Below are positions 41,997 to 52,064 of a stretch of 64,000 bases of DNA, piece after piece. Made by a program: the position numbers and the translations under genes. The notes beneath the pieces were generated by a model. It made no database searches. It had not been told where the DNA came from and saw only the letters and a program-made list of their open reading frames with translations. Where the stretch lies: assembly GCF_001375495.1 (NCBI RefSeq), contig NZ_LN831057.1:1-64000 (forward strand). Direction: 5' to 3'. Source of the stretch: Flaviflexus massiliensis (GTDB lineage: Bacteria > Actinomycetota > Actinomycetes > Actinomycetales > Actinomycetaceae). How positions within the stretch are numbered: position 1 is the stretch's first letter; the number at the start of each line of letters is the position of its first letter.

Positions 41997-44794
41997 CGCC
42001 CCTCCATCGAGACTTGGCAATCGGCTGCGCGCAAGACAGCCTCAAGATAAGATGCGCCCCACCATTGAGTTTTGAGAGATGTGGATTCTAGGATTGAGTC
42101 CCATTCGCCACTTTCAAAGAACTGCTGTGCACGCGAACGAGTTGATTCATCCTCGATACCGATGCACAGAAGTCGTGAGCCTTGATCAAAAGTTGACCTT
42201 CCATGACCGTGAGTGGTTCCGATGAGTCGAAGGATTAGGTCTCGATTTGGGTGGTGAAGATCAAGATTGAGCAAAACTGAGAACTGCTCATGTCTCCATC
42301 CCATAGGGAGTCCATCGGCACCGGATCGAGACTTGGTGAGATTCTTACTACGACCGCTCTTGGCTAGAAGGTCAGCGTCCGCATCCTTGTTTCCGAGTCT
42401 GATCTGGAATCCGGGATGGGCTTTGCCATCGTCGTGGTGGAGAGCCGCAATTGAGAGTGCATCACACGTGTCAGCATCCAGGCCAATGATGCTCGCTAAA
42501 GAGAGCACTCGATCTTGGACTGCGTACTGGTGGTCATGTAACAGAACCCGACCTGATGGAGTCCATTCCTGACGGCTTTCTTCCGACAGATCTTCGGGAA
42601 TCTCCCAGGTTAAGACCGCCCAGATAATCTGGCCATTAGCATCGATGGGAGAAACGACCAAAGTGGTTTGATCAAGGTCAGGAAGATCAAAATCAGATTC
42701 AAGTTTGCTGTACCACCCTGCGCGCCCCGACTTAGTCATCGCATCAAGAAGTTCTACCGCTGTGGGAGTGTCACCGACTTGAGAAAGTCTAGTCAAGTGA
42801 AACAAGATGCTATCGGATAGCTCTGATTGGACCTCGATAGTCTCGTCAGGGTGAGGCTTGTTGATGCGTTGTTGAAATACGAGCTTTCGCGGCCAGGGCA
42901 GATGCTCGGTTATTTCTGGGAAATCAAACCAGGCAGACAGGACGTCCCCAATTTCATCGGTTCCAGATTCTGGAAGGAAGACACCCGAAATTGCCATCTT
43001 GAGATCAGCTGGGAAGCAGAGAATATCTCCGGGGTGGACCTGCAAATTATCCGAGTCTAACCTGGACCATTCCCCTTCTCGGAACACGTAACCAAGAGCA
43101 ACTTCTCCGAGGGCCAGACGGTCGTGAGCTGCTCTTGAATCGTGTTGCTTTTGTATGATCCTCATTGCACTGTAGACCCGCGCAAATGTAGCTGGGTACA
43201 CCTCGTGAACCTGGGGTGGTGTTTCACCGAGGAGCGACAATGCAGCAATTGGATCAGTCGGAAGCGTTCTCCCGATGACTCCGAGGGTACGGTCCTGATT
43301 TCCTAGTTCGTCGCTAATCCAAAAGTCGAGGTCGGGTTCAGTAAATAGTGTCTCGCTGGTGTGGGAGAGTAGTTCGATATCTGCTTTCTCAAGCCGTTGG
43401 TAGCTCATTCTCCGACTGTGACTGGGCGGAACAGTGCTTGCTGCAATGCTTGAGGGGGATAAACTTCCGGAACTGCTAGCAATCTCAGATAGCCATTGAT
43501 GCGCTTCTACAATTTCACCTGTCAGATACGGGTGAGGAGCGTCGATTTCTTGAGGATCTAGAGGACCGAGAACGACAACTTCACTGTTCGGATAGATGCC
43601 TCGCCTATTGACTCGACCAACTCTTTGCACGAGAGCGGAAGCGGAGGCTACCTCAGTAATCATCCCGTGCAGATCCAAATCGACTCCGACTTCAATGGTC
43701 TGAGTCGCTACAAGGAAGTCGACCCGGCTGTCGCCTTCCGAAGTCAACAGGCTCGGGTACTTTCGTGCATTCTCAATCTGAGAAAGCGGCCGCATAGGGC
43801 CAACTCTTAAGACCGAGGTGTATCCAGCTTTTTCCAGTAGCGAATGAACAGAAACTGCATCGGCAACTCGGTTTAAGATGACGCCGATCGTGCCTGAGGT
43901 GCGAGAGCGAAGTTCGATGGAAGTATCCTTGATTACCTCCAATCCGGCTAAGCGGAACTTACCCGACTTTGGTAAAGGCCAGACTTCCAAGGAGCGTAGC
44001 TCCAATGACTTTGTGGCGTGCAGCCTCTTCGCGAGTGCTTGGTCAGATTGGCGGTCTGGATTGAGTGATTCAGCCGTAACTCGAACCATGTCTGAAGACG
44101 GTGACTGAGGTGTGGCAGTGAGTTCTACGGTTTGAAGTGCGGGAATCGCTTTTGCCAGACTTGTTTCTGAAACTAGTTCGCCAATACGGCGTGCCGTCTT
44201 GCACAGCTGGACATTGAGGTGTGCTTCGTCGACGATAACGACGGTATCGAAGCTCAGTAGGCCCGCAGATCTAGGTCGAGCTAGTCTGGCCTCCCCGTAC
44301 CCTCTATGAAGCAGGCGGCTACCAAACATGTCTGGTGTCATGCACAGTATTTGCGTCACAGTTGGGTGGTCAATCCAGCCTCGATCAAGCGTAATACCAC
44401 CACGAATTGTGGAGACCGATAGAGGGTGGCCAAATCCATGGCTTTCCTGGTTGAGAAGCGATGAGACTTTTTGAAGAATAATTGAATCGCCAGGGTGCTC
44501 GAGTAGTCGTTGGATATGTTGGGCTTGTTCAGTTTGGGAATCTACGAGAGCTCGTCTCCCGACTACCAGTGCCAGTCTCCTCGGGATCTTGTAGCCATTC
44601 TGGATTGCTAGTGCCCTGGCAAAAATGTGTATATCAATTACTGCACTCTTTCCGGCGCCGGTCGGTGCAGAAATCTTAGTCGGCCAAGTGCCAGTTTCGG
44701 TAAGAGAATCTAAAACCTCTTGCTGCCAGGTATAAGGTTGATTCCCCTCATGAACTGCTTGAAAAAAAACGGAAAAATCATGCACCGTGATCAT
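41993..44794 (-). CDS. cas3: Cas3 helicase-nuclease with C-terminal HD domain (type I-G)
   Basis: 933 residues. Helicase first: motif I ISAPTGAGKSAV (about residue 40), motif II VIVDEAHL (about 180), motif III VELTATPQ, and motif VI LVQRVGRVNRRG (about 420). The HD nuclease domain is at the C-terminus, with SIAALHHDDGKAHPGF near residue 790. That reversed order is a hallmark of type I-G/I-U Cas3 as opposed to the N-terminal HD of other type I systems. ATG at 44794 is chosen because GAGG precedes it; it overlaps csb2 by 17 bases. It degrades target DNA after recruitment by Cascade. Confidence 0.94.
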   Translation of the reverse strand: MITVHDFSVFFQAVHEGNQPYTWQQEVLDSLTETGTWPTKISAPTGAGKSAVIDIHIFARALAIQNGYKIPRRLALVVGRRALVDSQTEQAQHIQRLLEHPGDSIILQKVSSLLNQESHGFGHPLSVSTIRGGITLDRGWIDHPTVTQILCMTPDMFGSRLLHRGYGEARLARPRSAGLLSFDTVVIVDEAHLNVQLCKTARRIGELVSETSLAKAIPALQTVELTATPQSPSSDMVRVTAESLNPDRQSDQALAKRLHATKSLELRSLEVWPLPKSGKFRLAGLEVIKDTSIELRSRTSGTIGVILNRVADAVSVHSLLEKAGYTSVLRVGPMRPLSQIENARKYPSLLTSEGDSRVDFLVATQTIEVGVDLDLHGMITEVASASALVQRVGRVNRRGIYPNSEVVVLGPLDPQEIDAPHPYLTGEIVEAHQWLSEIASSSGSLSPSSIAASTVPPSHSRRMSYQRLEKADIELLSHTSETLFTEPDLDFWISDELGNQDRTLGVIGRTLPTDPIAALSLLGETPPQVHEVYPATFARVYSAMRIIQKQHDSRAAHDRLALGEVALGYVFREGEWSRLDSDNLQVHPGDILCFPADLKMAISGVFLPESGTDEIGDVLSAWFDFPEITEHLPWPRKLVFQQRINKPHPDETIEVQSELSDSILFHLTRLSQVGDTPTAVELLDAMTKSGRAGWYSKLESDFDLPDLDQTTLVVSPIDANGQIIWAVLTWEIPEDLSEESRQEWTPSGRVLLHDHQYAVQDRVLSLASIIGLDADTCDALSIAALHHDDGKAHPGFQIRLGNKDADADLLAKSGRSKNLTKSRSGADGLPMGWRHEQFSVLLNLDLHHPNRDLILRLIGTTHGHGRSTFDQGSRLLCIGIEDESTRSRAQQFFESGEWDSILESTSLKTQWWGASYLEAVLRAADCQVSMEGR

Positions 44795-46340
44795 TGCAAA
44801 CCTCGCTTTCGTAATTGAGATCCTGAGGAACGAGGAGCCCGCCTCCAAGATGACGAGACTGGCCGATTGCGAGTAGTGCAGTATGTGGAACCAGTGTTCC
44901 TAACTCAATACGGGCCGTATACGGCAGGGCTGGCATAGTCTTGTTCGTTCTATGGACATATCGGGTTGGATGTTTCGTAGTGAGCGGGCGTGCTTCATGG
45001 ACTGTGAAGCCTTTGGCCGCAAGGGCGGCAGCTCGATCTTCAGGGCGGCTTGCCACATCCAGTTGAGTTAGGTCTCGCAGAGTATTTCCCAGTGACCAAG
45101 TGATGGTTTCAAAGTAGACATCTTCTTGGGAGCCACCCGTTGCCCACCGTTCCGGGATTGCTGCTGGAGAAATCGTCCAAATTCTCCTTGAGCCTGGCGC
45201 TGGTGGTTGCCAGAACTCAGCACCGGATAGGAATTGAATATCGGGTGACAGATTGAATCTCCCAAATCGCGAACGTAAGAGTTGGAAACTAGACAGGGCT
45301 TCGCTCAGTACCTGCAATTCGGATTCAGGCAAGCCTGATGGGATCAGAAGTAACAGATGCGCTTGAGCCTCAAGAGATTCGTGTGAGAGTGTGTTGACTG
45401 GTAGGTACTGAATTCCTATGCGGTTTGCAGTTGGAGTGACGCCCTCTTCGTACTTGCCAGTAATCGATGCGGGAGCACCATTGCCGATTCGTGCGATGAG
45501 CGCTCTGTGGGTTGCGACAGCGAAGGCTACGCGTCCCTCCGGCCGTACTTCTGGACCTTCCTCGATCGGAATCGCGATCACCTTATCCCACGGAACTGCT
45601 TGCTCATTCTGATTGTTAACTCTGATGAGGCGTCGAGTACCCAACCCAACTGAACTTGGGATTTCTGACACTGGCATGGCGGAAGTGTTGTGTCGATCTT
45701 GTGCTTCGCTTGGGAGCTTTTCAGGGTGGGCAATTGAATATTGCTCCTGGAGGGCCTTAAGACGTCCGGGCTTGACTACTTGTGTTTCAATTCCTCCGGC
45801 CTTGAAGAATTGACGACCAGCTGAGTACTCGTGGGTTATTTCCGTGTTGTCAGCAAGTTCAAGAATGACCAAGCTTGATGCTTCGCCCAAACAACCCACA
45901 TCCGCGCACATCAACTCGAGGGTGCGGCGTATTGGATCGGGAAAATCTTGATCCCATACCCATGAGAGTGTTCCGCCGATGGCGGTACCCTCCCCGACTG
46001 CCCTCCCGGTGACTTTATAGTTTAGTGCTTTTCCCTCTTTTTTGAAGACGCCTTCTTTTCTATAAGCGAGCGCTTCAAATCTTCTGCCTGAAACTACAGG
46101 CGGGAGACACAATCCCTTTGGTGGATTGCTTTCGAGCCAGAGAAGGACCTGTTCGGGACTTGCGAATTCTTCTGAGTCAACACGGATGCTACTAGCGCTG
46201 AGGGATGAGATGCCCGTGTTTCCTGCGCTCACTAGAGCCGAAAAGACCCTAGCGAAGGAAGGAAATAGCTCGGGAGAACCATCTGGATGGTGCCCAAGGT
46301 ATATGCCATGAGGCCAGCGAGCAGTAAGTGAGTTAACCAC
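44778..46340 (-). CDS. csb2: Csb2, Cas5-Cas6 fusion (type I-G)
   Basis: 520 residues matching the Cas5-Cas6 (GSU0054-like) architecture. The N-terminal half has the RAMP start (NSLTARWPHGIYLGHHPDGSPELFPS) and PPVVSGRRFEALAYRKEG; the C-terminal part ends in the glycine-rich RAMP loop AIGQSRHLGGGLLVP. It probably processes the pre-crRNA and caps the 5' handle. GTG start overlaps the csb1 stop by one base (TAGTG). Confidence 0.88.
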   Translation of the reverse strand: MVNSLTARWPHGIYLGHHPDGSPELFPSFARVFSALVSAGNTGISSLSASSIRVDSEEFASPEQVLLWLESNPPKGLCLPPVVSGRRFEALAYRKEGVFKKEGKALNYKVTGRAVGEGTAIGGTLSWVWDQDFPDPIRRTLELMCADVGCLGEASSLVILELADNTEITHEYSAGRQFFKAGGIETQVVKPGRLKALQEQYSIAHPEKLPSEAQDRHNTSAMPVSEIPSSVGLGTRRLIRVNNQNEQAVPWDKVIAIPIEEGPEVRPEGRVAFAVATHRALIARIGNGAPASITGKYEEGVTPTANRIGIQYLPVNTLSHESLEAQAHLLLLIPSGLPESELQVLSEALSSFQLLRSRFGRFNLSPDIQFLSGAEFWQPPAPGSRRIWTISPAAIPERWATGGSQEDVYFETITWSLGNTLRDLTQLDVASRPEDRAAALAAKGFTVHEARPLTTKHPTRYVHRTNKTMPALPYTARIELGTLVPHTALLAIGQSRHLGGGLLVPQDLNYESEVCNDHGA

Positions 46341-47572
46341 TACTCGTCACCGGCTTCATTGTCGGAGGCAGAAGCAATAATCGTCGGGTCACCCACAACT
46401 TCGAAAACCTGCCCAGTCCAATCAAGCTCAGCAACGTTAGTGGCATGCTCGATTGCTTCTTCGAGCAGTTTTCCAGCTAGCTCAACGGTAATGGGTGCCA
46501 GTTGACGCTGGCGTCCATACCTTTCATCGAGCATGACTGTGGGGTAGTCAAGTTCGACGAGATTGCAATTGGCGCGGATGTAAAGCTCATCATCCGCTAG
46601 CGCCATGACTACAAGACCAAGAGCGGCAAGCACTGCTCGGCGGGCAATATCGCCTTCAGGGGTCAGCCCGAAACGAAGCTGTCGGAGTGTGGCAAAGGAC
46701 AACACGTGGCTTCGAATAATTTGGGAACAAGCAACGCCCCCGAGGGTCTCGAGGGTTGGAGGAATCGCTCCCAGTCCCAAACGGGAAGCAGACGTTACGC
46801 CCTTCCCGGCAGACTTTGCCTCCTTGATAATGGCATCGTAGTTGCCCTTTGACAGCTCATGGCGTTGTGCGTCGGCAAGAGCTGTCATTGTCTTCTGGTC
46901 GAGTTGAACACTTGCTGCCACCGGATCAACGCGAGCACCGCCAGAAAAATTTGGTTCAGGATTAGAAGTGGATTGATCAGCCAGAATACCAATGATTTCG
47001 CTCTCGAGTGTGCTCCGGTATCGACCTTGGTTGGACTTTCTCGTTGCGTCCCATGATCCATTGACTAGTGAGTAGGGGCTGAGATCCATGAGAGCTCGAG
47101 CGTTTGTATGGTTCGAGTCTCGTGCGGCACGGTAACTTTCATCTGCAGTAACAGGAATGTCACCAACCTTGCCGGCTCGGATATGGGCATCAAAACCCCT
47201 GTGCGGGAGGGTGAGGTCATTATACTTCTTGCCGCCATAATCAACCTCAATTGTTGGAATCCTCGAAAGGATCGAATGCAACGGGGCAAAAGAGTCTTCG
47301 CGGGCGCGATTGACAGCCTCTTCGCCTCTGTTTGTCTGAGACTGTCCAGAGTCAATCACGACTGAAATCTTCGGCTCGTTATCGATAAATCGAATACCAA
47401 AGTTATACGTCGGCTTGCTTCCGTTCTTCGTCAGGTATCTACCTGGGGCGACTGTGGCGTGAGGGCCACCGGCAGGGGACAGTTCTGTGACGGAGGTGAG
47501 AACGCTTGATCCTCCGGGGGAGTTTGCCTTGAGAAGATCTTCCAAAGTGAGGTTGGGAAGTCCGGTGCTCAT
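46340..47572 (-). CDS. csb1: Csb1, Cas7-type backbone subunit (type I-G)
   Basis: 410 residues of the Csb1/GSU0053 family, the Cas7 equivalent that lines the crRNA. Visible family-like regions are VAPGRYLTKNGSKPTYNFGIRF, the long GVACSQIIRSHVLSFATLRQLRFG and the acidic C-terminus. It is the first gene of the operon; ATG 47572 follows AAAGAGAAAA-type sequence without a strong Shine-Dalgarno. High expression relative to the other subunits would be expected because several copies are used per complex. Confidence 0.88.
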   Translation of the reverse strand: MSTGLPNLTLEDLLKANSPGGSSVLTSVTELSPAGGPHATVAPGRYLTKNGSKPTYNFGIRFIDNEPKISVVIDSGQSQTNRGEEAVNRAREDSFAPLHSILSRIPTIEVDYGGKKYNDLTLPHRGFDAHIRAGKVGDIPVTADESYRAARDSNHTNARALMDLSPYSLVNGSWDATRKSNQGRYRSTLESEIIGILADQSTSNPEPNFSGGARVDPVAASVQLDQKTMTALADAQRHELSKGNYDAIIKEAKSAGKGVTSASRLGLGAIPPTLETLGGVACSQIIRSHVLSFATLRQLRFGLTPEGDIARRAVLAALGLVVMALADDELYIRANCNLVELDYPTVMLDERYGRQRQLAPITVELAGKLLEEAIEHATNVAELDWTGQVFEVVGDPTIIASASDNEAGDE

Positions 47573-48278
47573 GATGGTTTTCTCTTTCTGTTGATTCTTG
47601 CTGATAGTCAGATTTCGTCTTATTAATCTACCTACACAGTATCAGGTAAGTTTCGGATGGTGTTGAAAATAGGCCGCGGTATGCTTTGTCGGTATGGCCC
47701 GGGCACTTCATTAGGGATGTGTTGGTAGATTGATTAATATCGCCCTGACGGATGGTCCGATTAGGACTTCTTTGGCTCGGGCCATACTTTGGTGCTGGCG
47801 AAGTGACTTCGTGCCAAGTCGGTGTGAGAAAAGTATTGCCCGAAGGTTTGCTTGTGAAATGTCTCAAGGGACGAGTAATCCTGATTGCGAGGTGCAACCG
47901 TGAAATGCGATCCGGCATGACCCTATTTCTCCCATACACTCAGCATTGAATGTGAATGATCTCGATCGTTTGAGATCTACGAGAATCGTACGACTATGCG
48001 CGGGCAATAATCTGTCGAAAATCAGAAGACTGTGATTTAAAAATGAGTTTTACAGGTTAGGAGCTTGGAACTAGACGTTCAATAGGTCAAAAGTCCCTGC
48101 CTTGATGAGATGGTATTTCTCGATTCAAGAATGGTCTAGGAGCAAAATGTTCCTAAGATTGATCGATTGAGGTGGTCACTTGAATTGTGAGTTAAGGGAA
48201 ATGCTCGGGCGGGGCGAGCATCTTATGGTGCTCGCCCCGCCTGCTGTTTGTAAGTACTTCCTATGAGGCTTATGGGTG
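47573..48278. other. Intergenic region upstream of the cas operon
   Basis: About 700 A+T-richer bases between two minus-strand genes. It must hold the cas promoter near csb1, but no confident hexamers were found. The minus-strand frame at 47628-47939 has no motif or ribosome site and is probably chance. No second array, leader copy or regulator gene is present. The terminator of the secreted-protein gene is at its right edge. Confidence 0.5.
48207..48243 (-). terminator. Terminator of the secreted lamin-tail protein gene
   Basis: GGGCGGGGCGAGCA pairs with TGCTCGCCCCGCCT across an eight-base loop, 36 bases beyond the stop codon. The tail is only mildly T-rich in the sense direction. Confidence 0.75.
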
Positions 48279-51200
48279 TTATCGGACGACTCGGTTGACG
48301 ACGGGTGTGTCGATTCCGTCTCCATTCCAGTCTCCGACATGAACGGTGTCGCTGGGGCGGCCGTAGTTGAGTGCCAGGTCGGCAGCGCCACCGGTCAGCT
48401 TGTTGGAAACGTAGAACTTGTTGCCACGGCGGACTGCGAATGAGTCTGCCCCGTCGCCGTCGTAGTCTCCTGCGAACACCTGGTCGGCTGCCCTTCCGTA
48501 GTTGAACTTGAGGGAGGCGTTGCCGCCCTTCAGTTCGTTATTGAGGTGGAAGGTGTTGCCGCGGCGCAGTGTGATGGTGTCCTTACCATCACCGTTCCAG
48601 TCGCCGGTATGGACCTCGTCGCCTGCGCGACCGTAGTTGAACTTGAGTGAGGCGTTCCCACCCTTCAGCTCGTTGTTGAGGTGGAAGGTGGTGCCGCGAA
48701 CAACACCGAAGGTGTCCTTGCCATCGCCATTCCAGTCGCCCACAATGACGCGGTCACCGGTGCGTCCGTAGGTGAACTTGATGTTGGCGTTCCCACCCTT
48801 CAGCTCGTTGTTGACGTAGAAGGTGGTGCCGCGGCGGACAGCGAGCGTGTCCTTGCCATCACCATTCCAGTCTCCGACGAGTACCTCGTCGCCTGCGCGA
48901 CCGTAGGCAAGACGTACATCTTCCTTGGTGGAGGTCCAGCCGTTGACGAAGTAGAAAAGGTTGCCCTTCTCAGGCTTTGGCTGGGGTGTGGGCTCTTCCG
49001 GTTCTTCGGTGCCGGGTTCTTCAGGGTCAACAGGTGCGTTGGTGCAGTCGTACTGAACGGACTTGAGTGAACCGGTCTTGACTCCGTCTTCGAAGAACCA
49101 GGCGGGACGGGATCCGTCGACGCACTGGTCGGACAGAGCGAAGCCTTCGTTGTTGAGGTTCTCCATGCCTGCCGGGCGGGTCATGTGAACGATGTCGGGG
49201 GAATCGGTGCCGTTGAGAGTGGCAAGGGCAATGACGCCGTTGTAGCCATCATCGGACACTATGAAGAGGTTACCCGTGAGGGAATCGTAGTTCAGTGCCA
49301 TCGCACCACCGATGAGGGAGTCGATCTCGGAAACGAGCTTGGCTGTGCCATCGGGGTTCAGGACGAAGGCGTAGACCTGACCGTTGTCTTCCAAGGCAAC
49401 GAAGAACACGCCATCAGCCACAACGCCCGGGTAGTTGGCCGAGTCGAATGGTGCGCCGGTGTTGGTGTCCCAGAGCCTGCCATTCACATCGTCGAATCCG
49501 ACCCATTCGATTGCTTCGATACCCATGTTGGCCGAAACACTGGGGAGGAGATCGGTGATGTCCCATTCGGTGGAGGCAACGACATCAGGTCCTGCCGTAT
49601 TGGGGTCGATCTGGAGGATTGCGTTGAAATTGACGCCCTTGGCGGAGTTGTCGCGCTCGATTGCGAGATACAGGTTTCCGTCCCCTGCGATGGTGATACC
49701 TTCAGCATCGGGGCCAGCAGCTGCCGGGTTTTCTGCATCCTTGATGAAGCGAGCACGCTTGGGAGTATCCCAGCCCTCTGCGGGGCTGACACTGCCATCC
49801 TGTGCCGCGTTCAGCTTCCAGAAGGCACCGGTTCCGTTGTCAACGGCCCAGAGGATGCCATCGGCGTAGTCGAGACCCGAGGAGTCCTCGAGGAACATGG
49901 TGGTGGCGTCGATGACGGTGACATCCTGAGCACCCTGCCAGTCGATGAGGTCGGGGATGCCGGGGCAGTCGTTGCGTTTACCCGGGGTGGGTGCCGAAGT
50001 GTCTGCGAATGCGCCGGTCATGTCAGGGCAGCGGCCGTAGGTCTGCTTGGCGTGAGCTTCCCAGGCGTAGGTCTGGATGAGGAGGTCCTCATCGTAAATG
50101 CGAACCTCGTCGGCGCCGCCGAGACCGAAGTCGAGATCGTCGATCACGAGATAGCTGCGTGCGGGGACGGTCGTGCCATCGGCGATGGTATAGACGTTGT
50201 CGTCTTTGTTGTCCGAGATCGTGAGGCCGGAGATATCGAGATCCTCATCGAGCGGGTTGGCAAGCTCGATCCAGTCCGGACCATCAACCGCATCGCTCGA
50301 CTCGATTTCGTTGAGAATGACGGGGTTGCCGCAGGCGTTCATGGAACCCTTGGTGGATGCCTGAATGTCGATGAAGTCGCCGGTGCCATCGGGGCAGCGC
50401 GCGTGGACGCCGGCCGCGTGGTCGGTCCAGCCTTCTTCGGCAACGGTCACGCCGTTGGCGTCACGGATCGTGACAACGTCTTCCTTGCCAAGTCCGAACG
50501 TGAAGTGTTCGGCTCCGTCGAAGACGAAGTATGCGCCCGGTTCCAGCATGGTGCCTTCGGGTAGCGGGCTGACGTCGTTTGCGTGGCCGATCGGATCGTT
50601 GTCCATCAGCGTCCACCCGGAGATGTCAACCGCGAAATCAGAGTTGTTCTTGATCTCAGCCCAGTCGGTGAGGTCACCGTTGGACTCAATCTCGTTGATG
50701 ACAACGGCGGGGGTGACACAGTCGTTAGGGCTGCCAATCGTGGCGTTCGCGAGCGCGAAGGGGCCGGTGCCGTCCGGGCAGCGAGCAAAGGTAGCTGCAA
50801 GCTCGTCACCATCAATGTTGGCGTGCTCTGTCCACGAATGCTGATCAAGAAGAGAACCTTGCGCGTCGTAGAGGCGGATGGAGTCGCCGGAGCCGATGCC
50901 GATGGCGGCACCGAAGGTGCCGTCTTCGTAAGCACCGGTCTGATCGTTCCAGACCTGGCCGGCAGAGTCTGCCTCAACGACGAGGAACTGGCCGGGGGTG
51001 AGGGTGGTGCCGGTGGGGAACTTCCAGCGGTGATCGTCAGAGTTGTCGCGAACCTCGTAACCGGAGATATCCAGGTCGGTATCACCCGGGTTGTAGAACT
51101 CAACGAAGTCAGCAGGAGCGGAGTCAATCTCGTTGATGACGATGCTTCCGGCTGTAGGTTCGGGAGCGGGCTGTTCACAGTTGTTCGGACTGCCGAGGGT

Positions 51201-52064
51201 CACCTCGCCAGCGTGTGCGAAGTCGCCCGTGCCGTCGGGGCAGCGCGACCAGTCGCCGAGGGGAGCGGTTGCCTCGTACGCGTACTCGTCAACGAACTCG
51301 CCATCGGCGTTCATGAGCCTGACAGAGTCACCCTTGCCAAGCCCAAACAGGAAGTCAACATCATTGACGAGCACGAGGTACTCGCCCGGTTCGAGGGTTC
51401 CGGACAGGTCACCCCCGCCGGGGCGTTCCTTGTCGTCGTGGATCGACCAACCCGTGAGGTCAACTGCTTCCGTGCCCGCGTTGAACAACTCTATCGAGTC
51501 AGCATGTCCGCGACCAACCGGATCGTCGTAAACGATCTCGTTGACAACAATGTCAGAGGTTACCGGTTCCGGTGCCGGGGCAGCCGGAACATTTGGAGCA
51601 CCTTTCGTGGATTCGCGCGACGGAACAACCGAACCATCCTCGGCACGGATGTAAGTGATCTCGGCATGGCCCATGCCATCCCAGCTGAAGGTGTCGATGA
51701 GGGCGCCCGTATGGTCGTAGAGGCGAACGGTGTCGTTGCCGCCAAGACCAAAGTCGAAGTCGCCTTCTCCATTAGCCAAGAGCTCGTCAAAGACCAGGTA
51801 TTCGCCAGGAGCAATCGCGGTACCGGCTTCGATAATGTACTCGTGAGTATCGTCATCGTCCTTCAGTACGTAGCCCGACAGGTCAATTGTTTCGTCAGAA
51901 CCGTTGCTCAGTTCGATCCAATCGCCGGGCACGCCGCCCGAGGACTCAACCTCTGAAATATAAACGCCGGGGATGACGGCGCTGGCGGGTGGCAGGGCAA
52001 CAAGAGTGCCGAAGCCGAGTCCCACCGCTCCACAAACCGCAAGCGCAGCACGCATGGTGGCCAT
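48279..52064 (-). CDS. Large secreted protein: lamin-tail, phytase-like and FG-GAP-like repeats
   Basis: 1261 residues with a Sec signal (MATMRAALAV, hydrophobic core, cleavage after PPASA near residue 29). Five lamin-tail domains follow (about 32-150, 168-295, 305-450, 455-570, 580-705), each starting with VINEIxS or VYISEVES and containing a dLSGY/dISGW strand. Residues 706-1040 resemble the esterase-like phytase domain (SSGLDYADGILWAVDNG, EGITIAGDGNLYLAIERD). After a Pro/Glu-rich linker come five 45-residue repeats with GDWNGDGKD calcium-loop-like cores. There is no LPXTG sorting signal or membrane anchor, so it is probably released or held by the repeats. ATG 52064 follows AAAGG. An extracellular phosphatase/nuclease-associated or adhesive role is possible; the substrate is unknown. 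Confidence 0.85.
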   Translation of the reverse strand: MATMRAALAVCGAVGLGFGTLVALPPASAVIPGVYISEVESSGGVPGDWIELSNGSDETIDLSGYVLKDDDDTHEYIIEAGTAIAPGEYLVFDELLANGEGDFDFGLGGNDTVRLYDHTGALIDTFSWDGMGHAEITYIRAEDGSVVPSRESTKGAPNVPAAPAPEPVTSDIVVNEIVYDDPVGRGHADSIELFNAGTEAVDLTGWSIHDDKERPGGGDLSGTLEPGEYLVLVNDVDFLFGLGKGDSVRLMNADGEFVDEYAYEATAPLGDWSRCPDGTGDFAHAGEVTLGSPNNCEQPAPEPTAGSIVINEIDSAPADFVEFYNPGDTDLDISGYEVRDNSDDHRWKFPTGTTLTPGQFLVVEADSAGQVWNDQTGAYEDGTFGAAIGIGSGDSIRLYDAQGSLLDQHSWTEHANIDGDELAATFARCPDGTGPFALANATIGSPNDCVTPAVVINEIESNGDLTDWAEIKNNSDFAVDISGWTLMDNDPIGHANDVSPLPEGTMLEPGAYFVFDGAEHFTFGLGKEDVVTIRDANGVTVAEEGWTDHAAGVHARCPDGTGDFIDIQASTKGSMNACGNPVILNEIESSDAVDGPDWIELANPLDEDLDISGLTISDNKDDNVYTIADGTTVPARSYLVIDDLDFGLGGADEVRIYDEDLLIQTYAWEAHAKQTYGRCPDMTGAFADTSAPTPGKRNDCPGIPDLIDWQGAQDVTVIDATTMFLEDSSGLDYADGILWAVDNGTGAFWKLNAAQDGSVSPAEGWDTPKRARFIKDAENPAAAGPDAEGITIAGDGNLYLAIERDNSAKGVNFNAILQIDPNTAGPDVVASTEWDITDLLPSVSANMGIEAIEWVGFDDVNGRLWDTNTGAPFDSANYPGVVADGVFFVALEDNGQVYAFVLNPDGTAKLVSEIDSLIGGAMALNYDSLTGNLFIVSDDGYNGVIALATLNGTDSPDIVHMTRPAGMENLNNEGFALSDQCVDGSRPAWFFEDGVKTGSLKSVQYDCTNAPVDPEEPGTEEPEEPTPQPKPEKGNLFYFVNGWTSTKEDVRLAYGRAGDEVLVGDWNGDGKDTLAVRRGTTFYVNNELKGGNANIKFTYGRTGDRVIVGDWNGDGKDTFGVVRGTTFHLNNELKGGNASLKFNYGRAGDEVHTGDWNGDGKDTITLRRGNTFHLNNELKGGNASLKFNYGRAADQVFAGDYDGDGADSFAVRRGNKFYVSNKLTGGAADLALNYGRPSDTVHVGDWNGDGIDTPVVNRVVR
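48282..48920 (-). repeat. 135-bp in-gene tandem repeat (five copies)
   Basis: The 3' end of the secreted-protein gene repeats a 45-codon unit: YGRxGDxVxxGDWNGDGKDT, then a short arm ending FHLNNELKGG. Copies 2 to 4 are the most alike also in DNA, so copy number could vary by recombination. The last copy is truncated and diverged. Confidence 0.85.

Noticed and set aside
47628-47939. 103-codon minus-strand frame upstream of csb1
   Set aside because: Arg/Pro/Ser-rich, no motif, no ribosome site; not a credible regulator of the cas operon.
49185-51956. Two long plus-strand frames (459 and 457 codons) antisense to the secreted-protein gene
   Set aside because: They mirror the repetitive domains of the minus-strand gene, whose signal peptide, domains and ribosome site are clear.
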